Positions 41,388 to 50,305 of a stretch of 64,000 bases of DNA are shown here, one piece after another. The DNA lies in the NCBI RefSeq assembly GCF_009604455.1, contig NZ_WEGL01000006.1, forward strand, positions 434,001-498,000, given 5' to 3'. This DNA is from Streptomyces sp. RB17. GTDB lineage: Bacteria; Actinomycetota; Actinomycetes; Streptomycetales; Streptomycetaceae. A model generated the notes under the pieces. The model was not told where the DNA came from and searched no databases. It saw only the letters and a program-made list of their open reading frames with translations. Each line of letters begins with the position of its first letter. The stretch's first letter is position 1. A program made the translations under genes and the position numbers.

Positions 41388-42255
41388 GCGCCGCCTCCTC
41401 CTCGTGGAACGCCCCCACCGCGGACTGGTACGCGTCCTCGTCGCCGGACAGGAACCGGTCGGCGAAGGCCCGCCAGGCCTCCGGGTCCCGGGCGGCCCGT
41501 GCGTAGGCCCGCTGGAAGGTCTCGTCACGGTCGTGGTCGGGGACGCAGGAGGTGAAGTGGGCGCCGTTCGGTGTCTCCACGACGCCGTTCACGAACGCGC
41601 GCTTGACCAGCAGGGTCTGTGGGCCGGCGGCCTTGAGCAGGTCGGCGCTGTCCACGATCCGCTCGCAGGAGACGTATGCGGCGTCGGCGGCCTCGCAGAA
41701 CAGGTCGTCGAAGTACGGGTCGGGGCCGAGATACTGGGCGTTGCCGTGCGCGTCCGCACGGTTGAGGTGCACCAGCGCGGCGTCCAGGCGCAGGGCCGGG
41801 ACGGCGACGAGCTCCTCGCCGTCCTCGTACGGCGAACGCACCGTCCGCAGACGGGGGTTGACCCTCATCACGTCCGATCCGAGACCGGCCCGGACCGGCA
41901 TGAAGGGCAGCCGGTGCGCGGCGGCCGTCAGCCCCCACAGGAACATGGCCTCGTCCAGCTCCACCAGTTCCAGCGCGCCCCGCTGCCGCGCCGCTGTGAA
42001 GTGCGGCTCCAGGGGGATGGAGTCGAGGGTGGCGAAGGCGGCCACCAGCGTGCGGATCTTCCCGGCGGCGGCCAGCAGCCCCACGTCCGGGCCGCCGTAG
42101 GAGACGACGGTCAGGTCGGTGACGTCCGAGCGCAGCAGCGCCCGTACCAGCGCCATCGGTTTGCGCCGCGAACCCCAGCCGCCGATGCCGATCGTCATGC
42201 CGCTGTCCAGCCGGCCGACGACCTCCTCGGCGGTCATCGTCTTGTCCCTGCTCAC
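41380..42255 (-). CDS. ipdA: CoA-transferase subunit alpha, IpdA-like
   Basis: A 291-residue CoA-transferase alpha-type subunit: EEVVGRLDSGMTIGIGGWGS (glycine-rich oxyanion loop), RRKPMALVRALLRSDVTDLT, SYGGPDVGLLAAAGKIRTLV, HLNRADAHGNAQYLGPDPYF, AYVSCERIVDSADLL. The GGWGSRRKPMA sequence is diagnostic for IpdA. The GTG start 42255 overlaps the stop of the EchA20-like gene (GTGA). IpdA and IpdB together form the ring C hydrolase in steroid degradation. Confidence 0.87.
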   Translation of the reverse strand: MSRDKTMTAEEVVGRLDSGMTIGIGGWGSRRKPMALVRALLRSDVTDLTVVSYGGPDVGLLAAAGKIRTLVAAFATLDSIPLEPHFTAARQRGALELVELDEAMFLWGLTAAAHRLPFMPVRAGLGSDVMRVNPRLRTVRSPYEDGEELVAVPALRLDAALVHLNRADAHGNAQYLGPDPYFDDLFCEAADAAYVSCERIVDSADLLKAAGPQTLLVKRAFVNGVVETPNGAHFTSCVPDHDRDETFQRAYARAARDPEAWRAFADRFLSGDEDAYQSAVGAFHEEEAAHE

Positions 42256-43028
42256 GACGGCTGCTCCTGGTCCGTGCCGACGGATCGCCGGTCCCTGCCG
42301 AAGGTGTCGCGGACGCGCTCGGCGACGCCGCTGAGACCGGCCTCGAAGGTGAAGCCCTGTTCGAAGCGGTAGCTGCGGCGCACGTCGACCGGGTCGATGC
42401 CGTTGATCGCCGCCTTGGCCAGCCGGATCAGGGACCCGTCCTTGGCGGCGATCTCCCGCGCCAACTCCAGTGCCGCCGTGTTGAGTTGTCCGCGCGGGAC
42501 CACCCGCCACACCGAGCCGTGCCGGTGCAGCTCCTCGGCGGTGACGGTACGGGAGGTGTAGTACAGGGCCCGCATCAGGTGCTGGGGCACCAGCCGGGCG
42601 AGATGGGTGGCCGCGCCGAGGGCGCCACGGTCCAGCTCGGGCAGGCCGAACACCGCGTCGTCGGCCGCGACGATCGCGTCCGCGTTTCCGGCGAGCCCGA
42701 TGCCGCCGCCCAGACAGAAGCCCTGTACGGCGGCGACCACCGGCACCTCGCAGTCGTACACCGCGGCGAATGCCTCGTAGCAGCCCCGGTTGGCGCCGAT
42801 GAGGGCCTCGTGCCCGGCCGTGCGCTGCATCTCCTTGATGTCGACACCGGCGTTGAAGCCGCGGCCCTCGGCGGTGAGCACCACGCAGCGCACCTTCGGG
42901 TCGGCGCCGGCGGCGCGCAGACAGGCGGCCAGTTCGTACCAGCCGTGCACGGGGAGGGCGTTGACCGGCGGGAAGTCCACGGTGACGACGGCGATGCCGT
43001 CTTCGGGGACGGAGGTGGAGACAACCAT
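42252..43028 (-). CDS. Enoyl-CoA hydratase family, EchA20-like ring hydrolase
   Basis: A 258-residue crotonase-fold protein: VTVDFPPVNALPVHGWYELA, VVLTAEGRGFNAGVDIKEMQ (oxyanion hole 1), VAAVQGFCLGGGIGLAGNAD (oxyanion hole 2), VFGLPELDRGALGAATHLAR. The glutamate-aspartate of PELDRG replaces the hydratase glutamate pattern, as in EchA20 (Rv3550), the ring D hydrolase. It is first in the operon echA20-ipdA-ipdB-ipdC, and its ATG is 22 nt from a KstR2-like site shared with the divergent SDR operon. Confidence 0.83.
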   Translation of the reverse strand: MVVSTSVPEDGIAVVTVDFPPVNALPVHGWYELAACLRAAGADPKVRCVVLTAEGRGFNAGVDIKEMQRTAGHEALIGANRGCYEAFAAVYDCEVPVVAAVQGFCLGGGIGLAGNADAIVAADDAVFGLPELDRGALGAATHLARLVPQHLMRALYYTSRTVTAEELHRHGSVWRVVPRGQLNTAALELAREIAAKDGSLIRLAKAAINGIDPVDVRRSYRFEQGFTFEAGLSGVAERVRDTFGRDRRSVGTDQEQPS

Positions 43029-43049
43029 GGGCAGATCAGCTACCTTTCC

Positions 43050-43063
43050 ACCAAACGTTTGTT
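43050..43063. promoter_or_regulatory. KstR2-like operator, site 2
   Basis: ACCAAACGTTTGTT, reverse complement AACAAACGTTTGGT, a near copy of the site at 37425-37438 and of AnCAAGnnCTTGnT with two changes. It sits between the EchA20-like operon (start 43028) and the SDR operon (start 43108). Confidence 0.65.
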
Positions 43064-43107
43064 AGGTGAGAAGGTAGCAGCGGAGTGCGCGCTGCGGGAG
43101 GTGTTCC

Positions 43108-43947
43108 TTGGCGGCGGTCATCGATCTCACCGGGCGCGTCACGGTCGTCACCGGCGGAAGCCGGGGCGTCGGCGCCGGCATCGCCCGGGCGTTCCTGGAG
43201 GCCGGCGCGGACGTCGTGACCTGCGCGCGCCGCCCCCCGGACGCGCCGGTCGAGGCGGCCGGCCGAGCGGCGCGCTTCCTCCCCGTCGACCTGCGTGACG
43301 CCGACGCCGTCGCAGCCTTCTTCGAGCGGCTGCGGAGGGAATACGGCCGCCTCGACACCCTGGTCAACAACGCCGGGGGCGCCCCCTTCCGGATGCTCGC
43401 CGAGGGCGGGGCCGGACGGCACGCCCGGGTCGTGGAACTGAACCTTCTCACCCCCCTCACCACCTCGCTCGCCGCGTACGAGGTGATGCGCGGTCAGCGG
43501 GGCGGCGGGTCGATCGTGATGATCGGCAGCGTCAGCGGAACGCGTCCGTCACCGGGCACCGCCGCGTACGGCGCGGCCAAGGCCGGCCTGGACAACCTGG
43601 CCCGCTCCATGGCCGTGGAATGGGCGCCGCGGGTGCGGGTCAACACGGTCGTCCCCGGCATGGTCCGCACCGAACTGTCGCACCTGCACTACGGTGACGC
43701 GGACGGCATCGCCGCCGTCGGCCGCACCGTCCCGCTCGGCCGCCTCGCCTCGCCCGCCGACATCGGCGACGCCTGCGTGTTCCTCGCCTCCGACCGGGCC
43801 GCCTACATCAGCGGGGCGAGCCTGCACGTCCACGGGGGAGGGGAGCGCCCCGCCTTCCTCGACGCGGCCGGCGTCAACGAGCAGCGGGCGCCGCGACATC
43901 CGACGAAGGGACTTCCCCCCATGACCGGAAAGGACGTCCAGCCATGA
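43108..43947 (+). CDS. Short-chain dehydrogenase (Rv3549c-like)
   Basis: A 279-residue SDR with TGGSRGVGAGIARAFLEAGA, NNAGGAPFRMLAEGG, SIVMIGSVSGTRPSPG, YGAAKAGLDN and PGMVRTELSHLHYGD. The catalytic Ser-Tyr-Lys set is complete. It starts with TTG 43108, 5 nt after GGGAGG, the only start in reach. It is divergent from the EchA20-like gene, and overlaps the next SDR by 4 nt. In Mycobacterium the order Rv3548c-Rv3549c (two SDRs) beside echA20-ipdA-ipdB-ipdC is the same set. The C-terminus has a 25-residue tail without homology. Confidence 0.8.
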   Translation: MAAVIDLTGRVTVVTGGSRGVGAGIARAFLEAGADVVTCARRPPDAPVEAAGRAARFLPVDLRDADAVAAFFERLRREYGRLDTLVNNAGGAPFRMLAEGGAGRHARVVELNLLTPLTTSLAAYEVMRGQRGGGSIVMIGSVSGTRPSPGTAAYGAAKAGLDNLARSMAVEWAPRVRVNTVVPGMVRTELSHLHYGDADGIAAVGRTVPLGRLASPADIGDACVFLASDRAAYISGASLHVHGGGERPAFLDAAGVNEQRAPRHPTKGLPPMTGKDVQP

Positions 43948-44861
43948 CCGTGAGCGGACTGTGCACCGGACGCGTCGCCGTCGTCACCGGTGCGGGCCGC
44001 GGCCTGGGCCGCGCGCACGCCCTCGCCTTCGCCGCCGAGGGAGCCAAGGTCGTCGTCAACGACCTCGGTGTCGGGCTCGACGGCACGGGCGGGACCGCCG
44101 GACCGGCTCAGCAGGTCGTCGACGAGATCCGCGCGCTCGGCGGCGAGGCGGTCGCGCACGCGGGCGACATCGCCACGACCGAGGGCGCCGCCTCCCTCGT
44201 CGCCACCGCCGTCGACGCCTTCGGCCGCCTGGACACCCTGGTCAACAACGCCGGATTCCTGCGGGACCGGATGCTCGTCAATCTCGACGAGGACGCCTGG
44301 GACGCGGTCGTGCGCGTCCACCTCAAGGGCCACTTCCTGCCGCTGAGGCACGCCGCCGCGCACTGGCGTGCCGAGGCGAGGGCGGGCCGCACGCCCGAGG
44401 CCCGGGTGATCAACACCGGCTCCGGGGCGGGGCTGCTGGGCAGCGTGGGCCAGGGCAACTACTCCGCCGCCAAAGCCGGGATCGTCGGCCTGACCCTGGT
44501 CGCCGCCGCCGAACTCGGCCGCTACGGCGTCCAGGTCAACGCCATCGCCCCGGCCGCCCGGACCCGGATGACCGAGCGGACCTTCGCCGAGACCATGGCC
44601 GCTCCGGAGAACGGCGGTTTCGACGCCATGGCCCCGGAGAACGTCTCCCCGCTCGTCGTCTGGCTCGGCTCCGCCGCCTCCGCGGGGGTCACGGGCCGGG
44701 TCTTCGAGTCCGAGGGCGGCCGCATCACCGTCATGCAGGGCTGGCGCCCCGGCCCCACCGCCGACAAGGGCGCCCGCTGGACCCCGGCGGAGGCGGGCGA
44801 GGCAACCCTGAAACTACTGGCCGAGACGGAGACCCCACAGCCGGTCTACGGCGCCCGGTGA
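43944..44861 (+). CDS. Short-chain dehydrogenase (Rv3548c-like)
   Basis: A 305-residue SDR of the group with a longer nucleotide segment, typical for acyl-CoA-acting multifunctional-type dehydrogenases: TGAGRGLGRAHALAFAAEGA, VVNDLGVGLDGTGGTAGPAQ, NNAGFLRDRMLVNLDEDAWD, INTGSGAGLLGSVGQGNYSA, AKAGIVGLTLVAAAELGRYG. ATG 43944 overlaps the previous stop (ATGA). It is the distal gene of the KstR2-like regulated operon and probably acts on a beta-hydroxyacyl-CoA of steroid ring breakdown. Confidence 0.82.
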   Translation: MTVSGLCTGRVAVVTGAGRGLGRAHALAFAAEGAKVVVNDLGVGLDGTGGTAGPAQQVVDEIRALGGEAVAHAGDIATTEGAASLVATAVDAFGRLDTLVNNAGFLRDRMLVNLDEDAWDAVVRVHLKGHFLPLRHAAAHWRAEARAGRTPEARVINTGSGAGLLGSVGQGNYSAAKAGIVGLTLVAAAELGRYGVQVNAIAPAARTRMTERTFAETMAAPENGGFDAMAPENVSPLVVWLGSAASAGVTGRVFESEGGRITVMQGWRPGPTADKGARWTPAEAGEATLKLLAETETPQPVYGAR

Positions 44862-44972
44862 TGCCCGGTGGCCTGCGAGCGCCCGCTCCCCCCGGCCGTC
44901 GCGCTGAGCATCCTGCGGGCGTCCGTGTGTGACGGGGAGGCGCTCGGCGACGAAAGCTGGCCCGGCGAGGAA

Positions 44973-45737
44973 TTACCGCTGGCCGGCGAGGAAGTCGACG
45001 ATCGCCGTGACCAGTTCGGGCGAGCCGGCCGCCGTCCAGTGGTCTCCGGGCACCACGACCCCGGTGGCATGCGCCAGTGCCGCGACCAGCTGGCCGGCCG
45101 AGGAGGCGGCGCCGCTGTCGTCGGCGCCCACCGCGACGAGCGTCGGCACCGTGATCCGGGCGAGCGACTCCGCCGGCGTGGCCACCAGCGAATCCAGGAC
45201 ACGCAGGAGCGCGACCGGGTCCGCGCCGCCGGAGCGGAGCCACCGCTCCTGGCGTTCCTCCGGCGAGCCGGGCTCGAACGTCCCCCAGCCGGTGAGGACC
45301 GGCCGCAGTGACGCGTCCGCCCCGCCGCCCGAGCCGAGCACCTGACGCAGGCCCTGGCCCGCGACGACGGCCCGGCCGGGTGCCGCGCCGCGCACGAGCA
45401 TCCTCACCACGATGCGTGCGCCGAGTGAGTATCCGCCGAGGTCGTACTCGCTCAGTCCGAGGTGCTCGACGAGAGCGAAGCCGTCGTCGGCCAGTACGTC
45501 CGGGGGACAGGAGGCGGCGTCATGGGGCTTGTCGCTCCTGCCGTGCCCGCGGAAGTCCGGCATGATCACACGGTGACCCGTCGCCGCGATCGCCTCGGCC
45601 TGGCCGTTGAGCAGCCACAGCGTCGCGTCTCCGGTGAAGCCGTGCAGCAGGATCAGTGGGCGGCCCGCACCCGTCTCCCGGTAGGCGAGGCGCACACCGT
45701 CACGGCCGGAGAAGGAGGAGACTGCGGGATTCGGCAT
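44973..45737 (-). CDS. Alpha/beta hydrolase
   Basis: A 254-residue hydrolase: LILLHGFTGDATLWLLN, MPDFRGHGRSDKP, nucleophile serine in GGYSLGARIVVRM, and a C-terminal GDHWTAAGSPELV carrying the catalytic His. It is therefore a serine esterase, lipase or lactonase type, unlike the three aspartate-nucleophile hydrolases elsewhere in the window. ATG 45737 is chosen because TAGGCT lies 7 nt upstream, indicating a leaderless transcript. It converges with the SDR operon. Confidence 0.8.
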   Translation of the reverse strand: MPNPAVSSFSGRDGVRLAYRETGAGRPLILLHGFTGDATLWLLNGQAEAIAATGHRVIMPDFRGHGRSDKPHDAASCPPDVLADDGFALVEHLGLSEYDLGGYSLGARIVVRMLVRGAAPGRAVVAGQGLRQVLGSGGGADASLRPVLTGWGTFEPGSPEERQERWLRSGGADPVALLRVLDSLVATPAESLARITVPTLVAVGADDSGAASSAGQLVAALAHATGVVVPGDHWTAAGSPELVTAIVDFLAGQR

Positions 45738-45851
45738 GTGCCGGAGCCTATACATGGCTCCACCGCGACTCGGCGCGCGCAGCGATGCGTGCGGCGCCCT
45801 GCCTCTCCCGGAGGAGTGCGCCGCACGCTCGACGGGTCGGTCCGGTGCTGC

Positions 45852-47561
45852 CTAGCCGACGGTGAAGTCGTCGGCCTGGACGTCGGACTGGCCGTACCAG
45901 CCGTGGACGTAGACGGTGACGGTTCCGCTGCTGCCCGTCGTGAAGTTGACGGTCAGCTGGTTCCAACTCGTGTTGCTGGACCAGGTGCTGGCGGTGGCGC
46001 CGCCGCCGACCCCGACGTAGGCGTAGGGACCCTGGACCCAACCGGTGAGCGTGTAGCTGTGGTTGGGGGACAGGGTGACGGTCTGGTCGCATTCGCCGGT
46101 GCTGCTGGAGCTCGGGGTGACCTGGAGGGCGTGGCTGCCGCTGTGGACCGGGCTGGAGACCACTGTGCTGCCGCCCGTGCAGGTCCAGGGGCTCAGGGTG
46201 CCGGTTTCGAAGCCGGCGTTGGTCAGTGAGCCGCCTCCTCCGCCTCCGCCGCCACTGGAGGTGACGGTGAGCGTGTAGGTCGCGCTGTGGCTGCCGGTGG
46301 ACGCGGTGCCGGTGACGGTGATCGGGTAGGTGCCCGCGGCCACGGACGAGCCGACCGTCGCCGTCAGCGTCGAGCTGCCGCCGGACGTCACGGACGCGGG
46401 GCTGAAGGAGACGCTGACGCCGGAGGGCGCGCCGGAGGCGGAGAGGCTGACGGATTCGGCGCTGCCGGAGGTGACGGCCGTGGCGACGGTCGCGGTCGCG
46501 GAACCACCTTGGGCGGCCGAAGCGGAGCCCGGGGACAGGGACAAGGAGAAGTCACTCGTCGTGCCTCCGCCTCCGCCCGAGCTGCCCTCGTACGGCACGA
46601 ACGCGTCCGTGAAGGCCAGGCTGCTCTGGCTGATCTCGCTGCACGTGGGCAGCGAGTTGGCGCTTCCGCTGCACGGCTGGTCCCGGTTCACGGACCAGAA
46701 GGCGAGCCGTCCGACGCCGTTCTGCGCGGCGAAGTTCTCCACGGTCCGGGCGTCGGCCAGGGTGAACGTCGAACCGTCGTCGTTCTTGCCGATCATCGGG
46801 GTGATCCCGAGGTTGGCGTAGGTGTAACCGGAGTCGACGGACTGCATCTGCGCCAGCGTGGCCCTGGCCGCGTCCACCGCGCCCTGGCCCATCTCGGTGC
46901 CCGTGCCGGCGTAGTAGTCCATGGCCATGATGTTGACCACGTCGATCTTGATGCCGGCGCTCTTGGCGGCCTTGAGGATGTTGACGCCGTCGTTGGTGAG
47001 GCCGCTGGTCAGCACCGGCAGGGTCATGGAGAACTGCAGGCCGGGGTTGGACGCCTTGAGGTCCTTCATCGCCTGCATCTGGCGGGCCGCGGCCGCGGTG
47101 TCCGCGACGGCGGCGCCCTCGACGTCGAAGTCGAGCCGGGTGACGCCGTAGTCGTTGATGAGGGCCTGGTAGCCGGCGTCGATGCTGCTCTGGGTGGAGC
47201 ACGTCCAGGCGAGCGGTTCGCCGCTCGCGCCGCCGGAGGAAATGATGACGGAGGCACCTTCGGACTTCGCCTTGGCGATCTCCGGGTCGGTGTAGGAGTC
47301 GTTGCCGATGGGGAGGGTGTCGCCCCAGATCTGGGTGCAGCCTTCGCCGAGCGCGAACGCAGCGGTGTAGGCCTTGAGTTGGTGTCCGGTGATGGCGGTG
47401 TCGAGGAGTCCTTCCTGACTGTTGGACATGTCGACGTAGGGAGCGACGGAGTAGACGCTGCTCGCCGTCGCGGCGCTGCCGGCCGGTGCCAGAGCGACGA
47501 CGGCGCCGGTGGCGGCGAGCGCGAGCGCGCATGCGGAAGCCGCAAATCTTGCCAGGTGCAT
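45852..47561 (-). CDS. Secreted GH18 glycoside hydrolase (chitinase-like) with Ig-like and carbohydrate-binding modules
   Basis: A 569-residue exported enzyme. The signal peptide ends near ALAPAGSAA. Residues about 38-325 are the GH18 barrel with catalytic DxDxE in TRLDFDVEGAAVAD, VVNIMAMDYYAGTGTEMG and LAFWSVNRDQPCSG. A glycine linker leads to an Ig-like module (about 335-440, SASAAQGGSATATVATAV), another Gly run, then a C-terminal module (NAGFETGTLSPWTC) of carbohydrate-binding type. It likely cuts chitin outside the cell. A DasR-like site and an inverted repeat TTGGTA-CA-TACCAA lie upstream. Confidence 0.88.
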   Translation of the reverse strand: MHLARFAASACALALAATGAVVALAPAGSAATASSVYSVAPYVDMSNSQEGLLDTAITGHQLKAYTAAFALGEGCTQIWGDTLPIGNDSYTDPEIAKAKSEGASVIISSGGASGEPLAWTCSTQSSIDAGYQALINDYGVTRLDFDVEGAAVADTAAAARQMQAMKDLKASNPGLQFSMTLPVLTSGLTNDGVNILKAAKSAGIKIDVVNIMAMDYYAGTGTEMGQGAVDAARATLAQMQSVDSGYTYANLGITPMIGKNDDGSTFTLADARTVENFAAQNGVGRLAFWSVNRDQPCSGSANSLPTCSEISQSSLAFTDAFVPYEGSSGGGGGTTSDFSLSLSPGSASAAQGGSATATVATAVTSGSAESVSLSASGAPSGVSVSFSPASVTSGGSSTLTATVGSSVAAGTYPITVTGTASTGSHSATYTLTVTSSGGGGGGGGSLTNAGFETGTLSPWTCTGGSTVVSSPVHSGSHALQVTPSSSSTGECDQTVTLSPNHSYTLTGWVQGPYAYVGVGGGATASTWSSNTSWNQLTVNFTTGSSGTVTVYVHGWYGQSDVQADDFTVG

Positions 47562-47623
47562 GACAGTGCCCCTTCCGGGGATGCCTCGGGCGTGGAGTGG
47601 TGGGTGGTGCCGTGCGAGCCGAG

Positions 47624-47637
47624 TTGGTACATACCAA
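47624..47637. promoter_or_regulatory. Inverted repeat TTGGTA-CA-TACCAA
   Basis: Perfect 6-bp arms, 63 bp upstream of the GH18 start. It contains a TGGT/ACCA pair like many sugar-regulator operators in Streptomyces chitinase promoters. Confidence 0.45.
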
Positions 47638-47660
47638 AGCGCCGGCGTGTCACCCCGTCA

Positions 47661-47676
47661 AGAGGACTAGACCAAC
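47661..47676. promoter_or_regulatory. DasR-like site (dre-like), AGAGGACTAGACCAAC
   Basis: Matches the known dre pattern (A[CG]TGGTCTAGACCA[GC]T) at 12 of 16 positions, including CTAGACCA. About 100 bp upstream of the GH18 gene, where DasR control by N-acetylglucosamine metabolites would be expected. Confidence 0.4.
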
Positions 47677-47816
47677 TTGTTCCATCCGGATGTCCGATGC
47701 CCGGGACCGCGGGGGAGGGTGGTGAAGACCGGTCGCGCGCGGGCCGTATTAGGCTGGGTGACCGTCTGACCGGCACGTCGACGACGGCGCCGGGGCCGAG
47801 CTTCAGGGAGTGACCG

Positions 47817-48338
47817 ATGACCGTGGGAACCGAGCGGGCCGTCCTGGCGGGCGGTTGTTTCTGGGGCATGCAGGATCTGATCCGCAAGCAGCCGGGCGTG
47901 GTGTCCACGCGCGTCGGCTACAGCGGCGGCGACACGCCGAACGCCACGTACCGCGACCACGGCGATCACGCCGAGGCCATCGAGATCCTCTTCGATCCCA
48001 CGGTGACGAGCTACCGCGACGTCCTGGAGTTCTTCTTCCAGATCCACGATCCGACCACGCGGGACCGCCAGGGCAACGACCTCGGTCGCAGCTACCGGTC
48101 CGCCATCTTCTACGGCGACGAGGAGCAGCACCGCGTCGCCGTGGACACGATCGCGGACGTCGAGGCGAGCGGGCTGTGGCCGGGGAAGGTGGTCACGGAG
48201 GTGGAGCCCGTGGGCGACTTCTGGGAGGCGGAGCCCGAGCACCAGGACTACCTGGAGCGCTATCCCAACGGCTACACCTGCCACTTCCCGCGACCGAACT
48301 GGAAGCTGCCGAAGCGGCAGTCGTCCACGACGGACTGA
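47817..48338 (+). CDS. msrA: Peptide-methionine (S)-S-oxide reductase
   Basis: A 173-residue MsrA. The catalytic GCFWG motif is at residues 13-17 with the nucleophile Cys14; VGYSGGDTPNATYRDHGDHA and RSAIFYGDEEQHRVA are family signatures. It reduces methionine sulfoxide with thioredoxin. The resolving cysteine near the end is in NGYTCHFPRP. It is monocistronic, divergent from the GH18 gene. Confidence 0.95.
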   Translation: MTVGTERAVLAGGCFWGMQDLIRKQPGVVSTRVGYSGGDTPNATYRDHGDHAEAIEILFDPTVTSYRDVLEFFFQIHDPTTRDRQGNDLGRSYRSAIFYGDEEQHRVAVDTIADVEASGLWPGKVVTEVEPVGDFWEAEPEHQDYLERYPNGYTCHFPRPNWKLPKRQSSTTD

Positions 48339-48469
48339 AGCGGGCGGGACAACACGCGGGACGCGCTGACGGATCGCCGCCACGCATCACCCTGGCCTGC
48401 ACGGGCTTCCGGCTGACCTGCACCGCACTTCCGGTGAACGATCCGGGTGGGCCCCTTCGGGGACGACAC

Positions 48470-49549
48470 CTACGGCGTGCCGGGAAGCCGGACCGTGACG
48501 AGGAGACCGCCGGCGGTGCGGGGGACGAGGTCGAGGGCCCCGCCGTGGGCTCGGACGATGCTGTGCACGATGGCCAGGCCGAGGCCGACGCCGGCGTGCT
48601 CGTCGGTGCGCACACGTTCCGTCCCGCGCCGGAAGGGTTCGGTGAGGGACGGCACCAGTTCCGGTGGGAGCCGGCGGCCCGTGTTCTCGACCCGCAGCAC
48701 GCTCGTGTCGCCGTGCGCCTCGGTGTGGACCGTCACGGTGCCGCCGGCGGGGAGGTTGTGGACGATGGCGTTCTGGACGAGGTTCGTCACCATCCGCAGC
48801 AGCAGCTCCGCCGAGCCGCTGGTCCGGGCCGCCCCGCCGGTGACGTCGAGCGTGATCCGGCGCTGTTCGGCGAGGGGGAGCAGCGTTTCGGCGGCTTCTT
48901 CGGCGATGAGGGAGAGGTCGACGCTCTCGCGGGCGAAGTTTCCGCGGTCGCCGCGGCTGAGCAGCAGGAGGGCCTCGGTGAGGTCGATCGCCCGCGTGTT
49001 GACGGCGTGCAAGCGCTCGATGAGCTCGCCCCGGTCCCGCGTGGGGTCCTTGCGGGCGACGTCGAGGAGCGTCCGCGAGATCGCCAGCGGGGTGCGCAGC
49101 TCGTGGGAGGCGTTCGCGGCGAACCTCTGCTGCTCGGCGACGTGGGACTCGAGTTGTTCGAGCATCGAGTCGAACGCGTCGGCGAGTTCACGGAATTCGT
49201 CCTGGCGGCCCTTCATGCGGATCCGGTGGGACAGCGACCCGTTCCCGGCCATCCGCGCCGCGGCAGTGATCTGTGTCAGCGGTGCGAGCATCCGGCCGGC
49301 CAGGATCCACCCCCCGACCAGGCCGAACACGAGCAGGAAGGCCATCGCCTCGGCCGCGGCGGAGGCGAAGGTGCGCTCGAGGAGGTAACGGTTGGGCGCG
49401 ATCCCGAGAAGGCCCTTGGGCTTGTCGGGAACGTAGCGCAACACGGACACCCACACCACGGCCAGCAGGAGAGCACCGGCGACGGCGAGGAACCCGGCGT
49501 AGCTGAGCGTGAGTTTCAGTCGGACGCTGAGCCCTGGGCGTCTACGCAT
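48470..49549 (-). CDS. Sensor histidine kinase
   Basis: A 359-residue membrane kinase. Two helices (LTLSYAGFLAVAGALLLAVV and AMAFLLVFGLVGGWILAGRM) flank a short 45-residue outer loop. HAMP follows (LAPLTQITAAARMAGNGSLS), then the H box NASHELRTPLAISRTLLDVA, N box NLVQNAIVHNLPAG, and G boxes around EHAGVGLGLAIVHSIVRAHG. The start overlaps the stop of the response regulator gene by 8 nt. The small sensor loop suggests detection of a membrane or cell-wall signal. Confidence 0.93.
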   Translation of the reverse strand: MRRRPGLSVRLKLTLSYAGFLAVAGALLLAVVWVSVLRYVPDKPKGLLGIAPNRYLLERTFASAAAEAMAFLLVFGLVGGWILAGRMLAPLTQITAAARMAGNGSLSHRIRMKGRQDEFRELADAFDSMLEQLESHVAEQQRFAANASHELRTPLAISRTLLDVARKDPTRDRGELIERLHAVNTRAIDLTEALLLLSRGDRGNFARESVDLSLIAEEAAETLLPLAEQRRITLDVTGGAARTSGSAELLLRMVTNLVQNAIVHNLPAGGTVTVHTEAHGDTSVLRVENTGRRLPPELVPSLTEPFRRGTERVRTDEHAGVGLGLAIVHSIVRAHGGALDLVPRTAGGLLVTVRLPGTP

Positions 49550-50237
49550 CCGTAGTGCCGGGGCGGGTGCTGTCCGGGCCGGTGTCGATGCGGTAGCCGA
49601 CACCCGGCACCGTGGCGATGATCCATGGTTCGCCGAGCCGTTTGCGCAGTGCGGAGACGGTGATCCGCACGGCGTTGGTGAGCGGGTCGGCGTTCTCGTC
49701 CCAGGCCCGCTCCAGCAGCTCTTCGGGGCTGACGACACCGCCCTCGGCGGCGACGAGGACTTCCAGCACGGCGAACTGTTTGCGGGTGAGCGCGACGTAG
49801 CGTCCGTCGCGGAAGACCTCCCGGCGGAAGGGGTCGAGCCGCAGGCCCGCGATCTCGCGGACCGGGGGGCGGGCGTGCGCGCGTCTGCGGTCGAGCGCCC
49901 TCAGCCGCAGGACGAGCTCCCGCAGCTCGAACGGTTTGGTGAGGTAGTCGTCGGCGCCGAGCCCGAATCCGGAAGCCTTGTCGTCGATGCGGTCGGCAGC
50001 GGTGAGCATGAGGATCGGGATGCCGCTGCCGGAGGCGACGATGCGCCGGGCGACCTCGTCGCCGGAGGGGCCGGGGATGTCGCGGTCGAGGACCGCGAGG
50101 TCGTAGGAGTTGACACTGAGCAGTTCCAGGGCGGAGTCGCCGTCGCCGGCGATGTCGGCGGCGATCGCCTCCAGCCGCAGACCGTCACGCACGGCTTCGG
50201 CCAGGTAGGGCTCGTCCTCCACGATCAGTACGCGCAT
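49542..50237 (-). CDS. OmpR-family response regulator
   Basis: A 231-residue regulator: receiver domain 1-115 (VLIVEDEPYLAEAVRDGLRL, LAVLDRDIPGPSGDEVARRI with the phosphorylated Asp in LDRD, LTAADRIDDKASGF, LTKPFELREL) and winged-helix DNA-binding domain 130-220 (LTRKQFAVLEVLVAAEGGVV, VRITVSALRKRLGEP, VPGVGYRID). TAGGCT lies 6 nt before ATG 50237, suggesting a leaderless mRNA. The kinase gene follows with an 8-nt overlap. Confidence 0.94.
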   Translation of the reverse strand: MRVLIVEDEPYLAEAVRDGLRLEAIAADIAGDGDSALELLSVNSYDLAVLDRDIPGPSGDEVARRIVASGSGIPILMLTAADRIDDKASGFGLGADDYLTKPFELRELVLRLRALDRRRAHARPPVREIAGLRLDPFRREVFRDGRYVALTRKQFAVLEVLVAAEGGVVSPEELLERAWDENADPLTNAVRITVSALRKRLGEPWIIATVPGVGYRIDTGPDSTRPGTTDA

Positions 50238-50305
50238 GTCTGAAGCCTAAACAGCACGCCATATCGCCGACATATGCAAAGACGGGTGCACACCGGACAC
50301 GCGAC

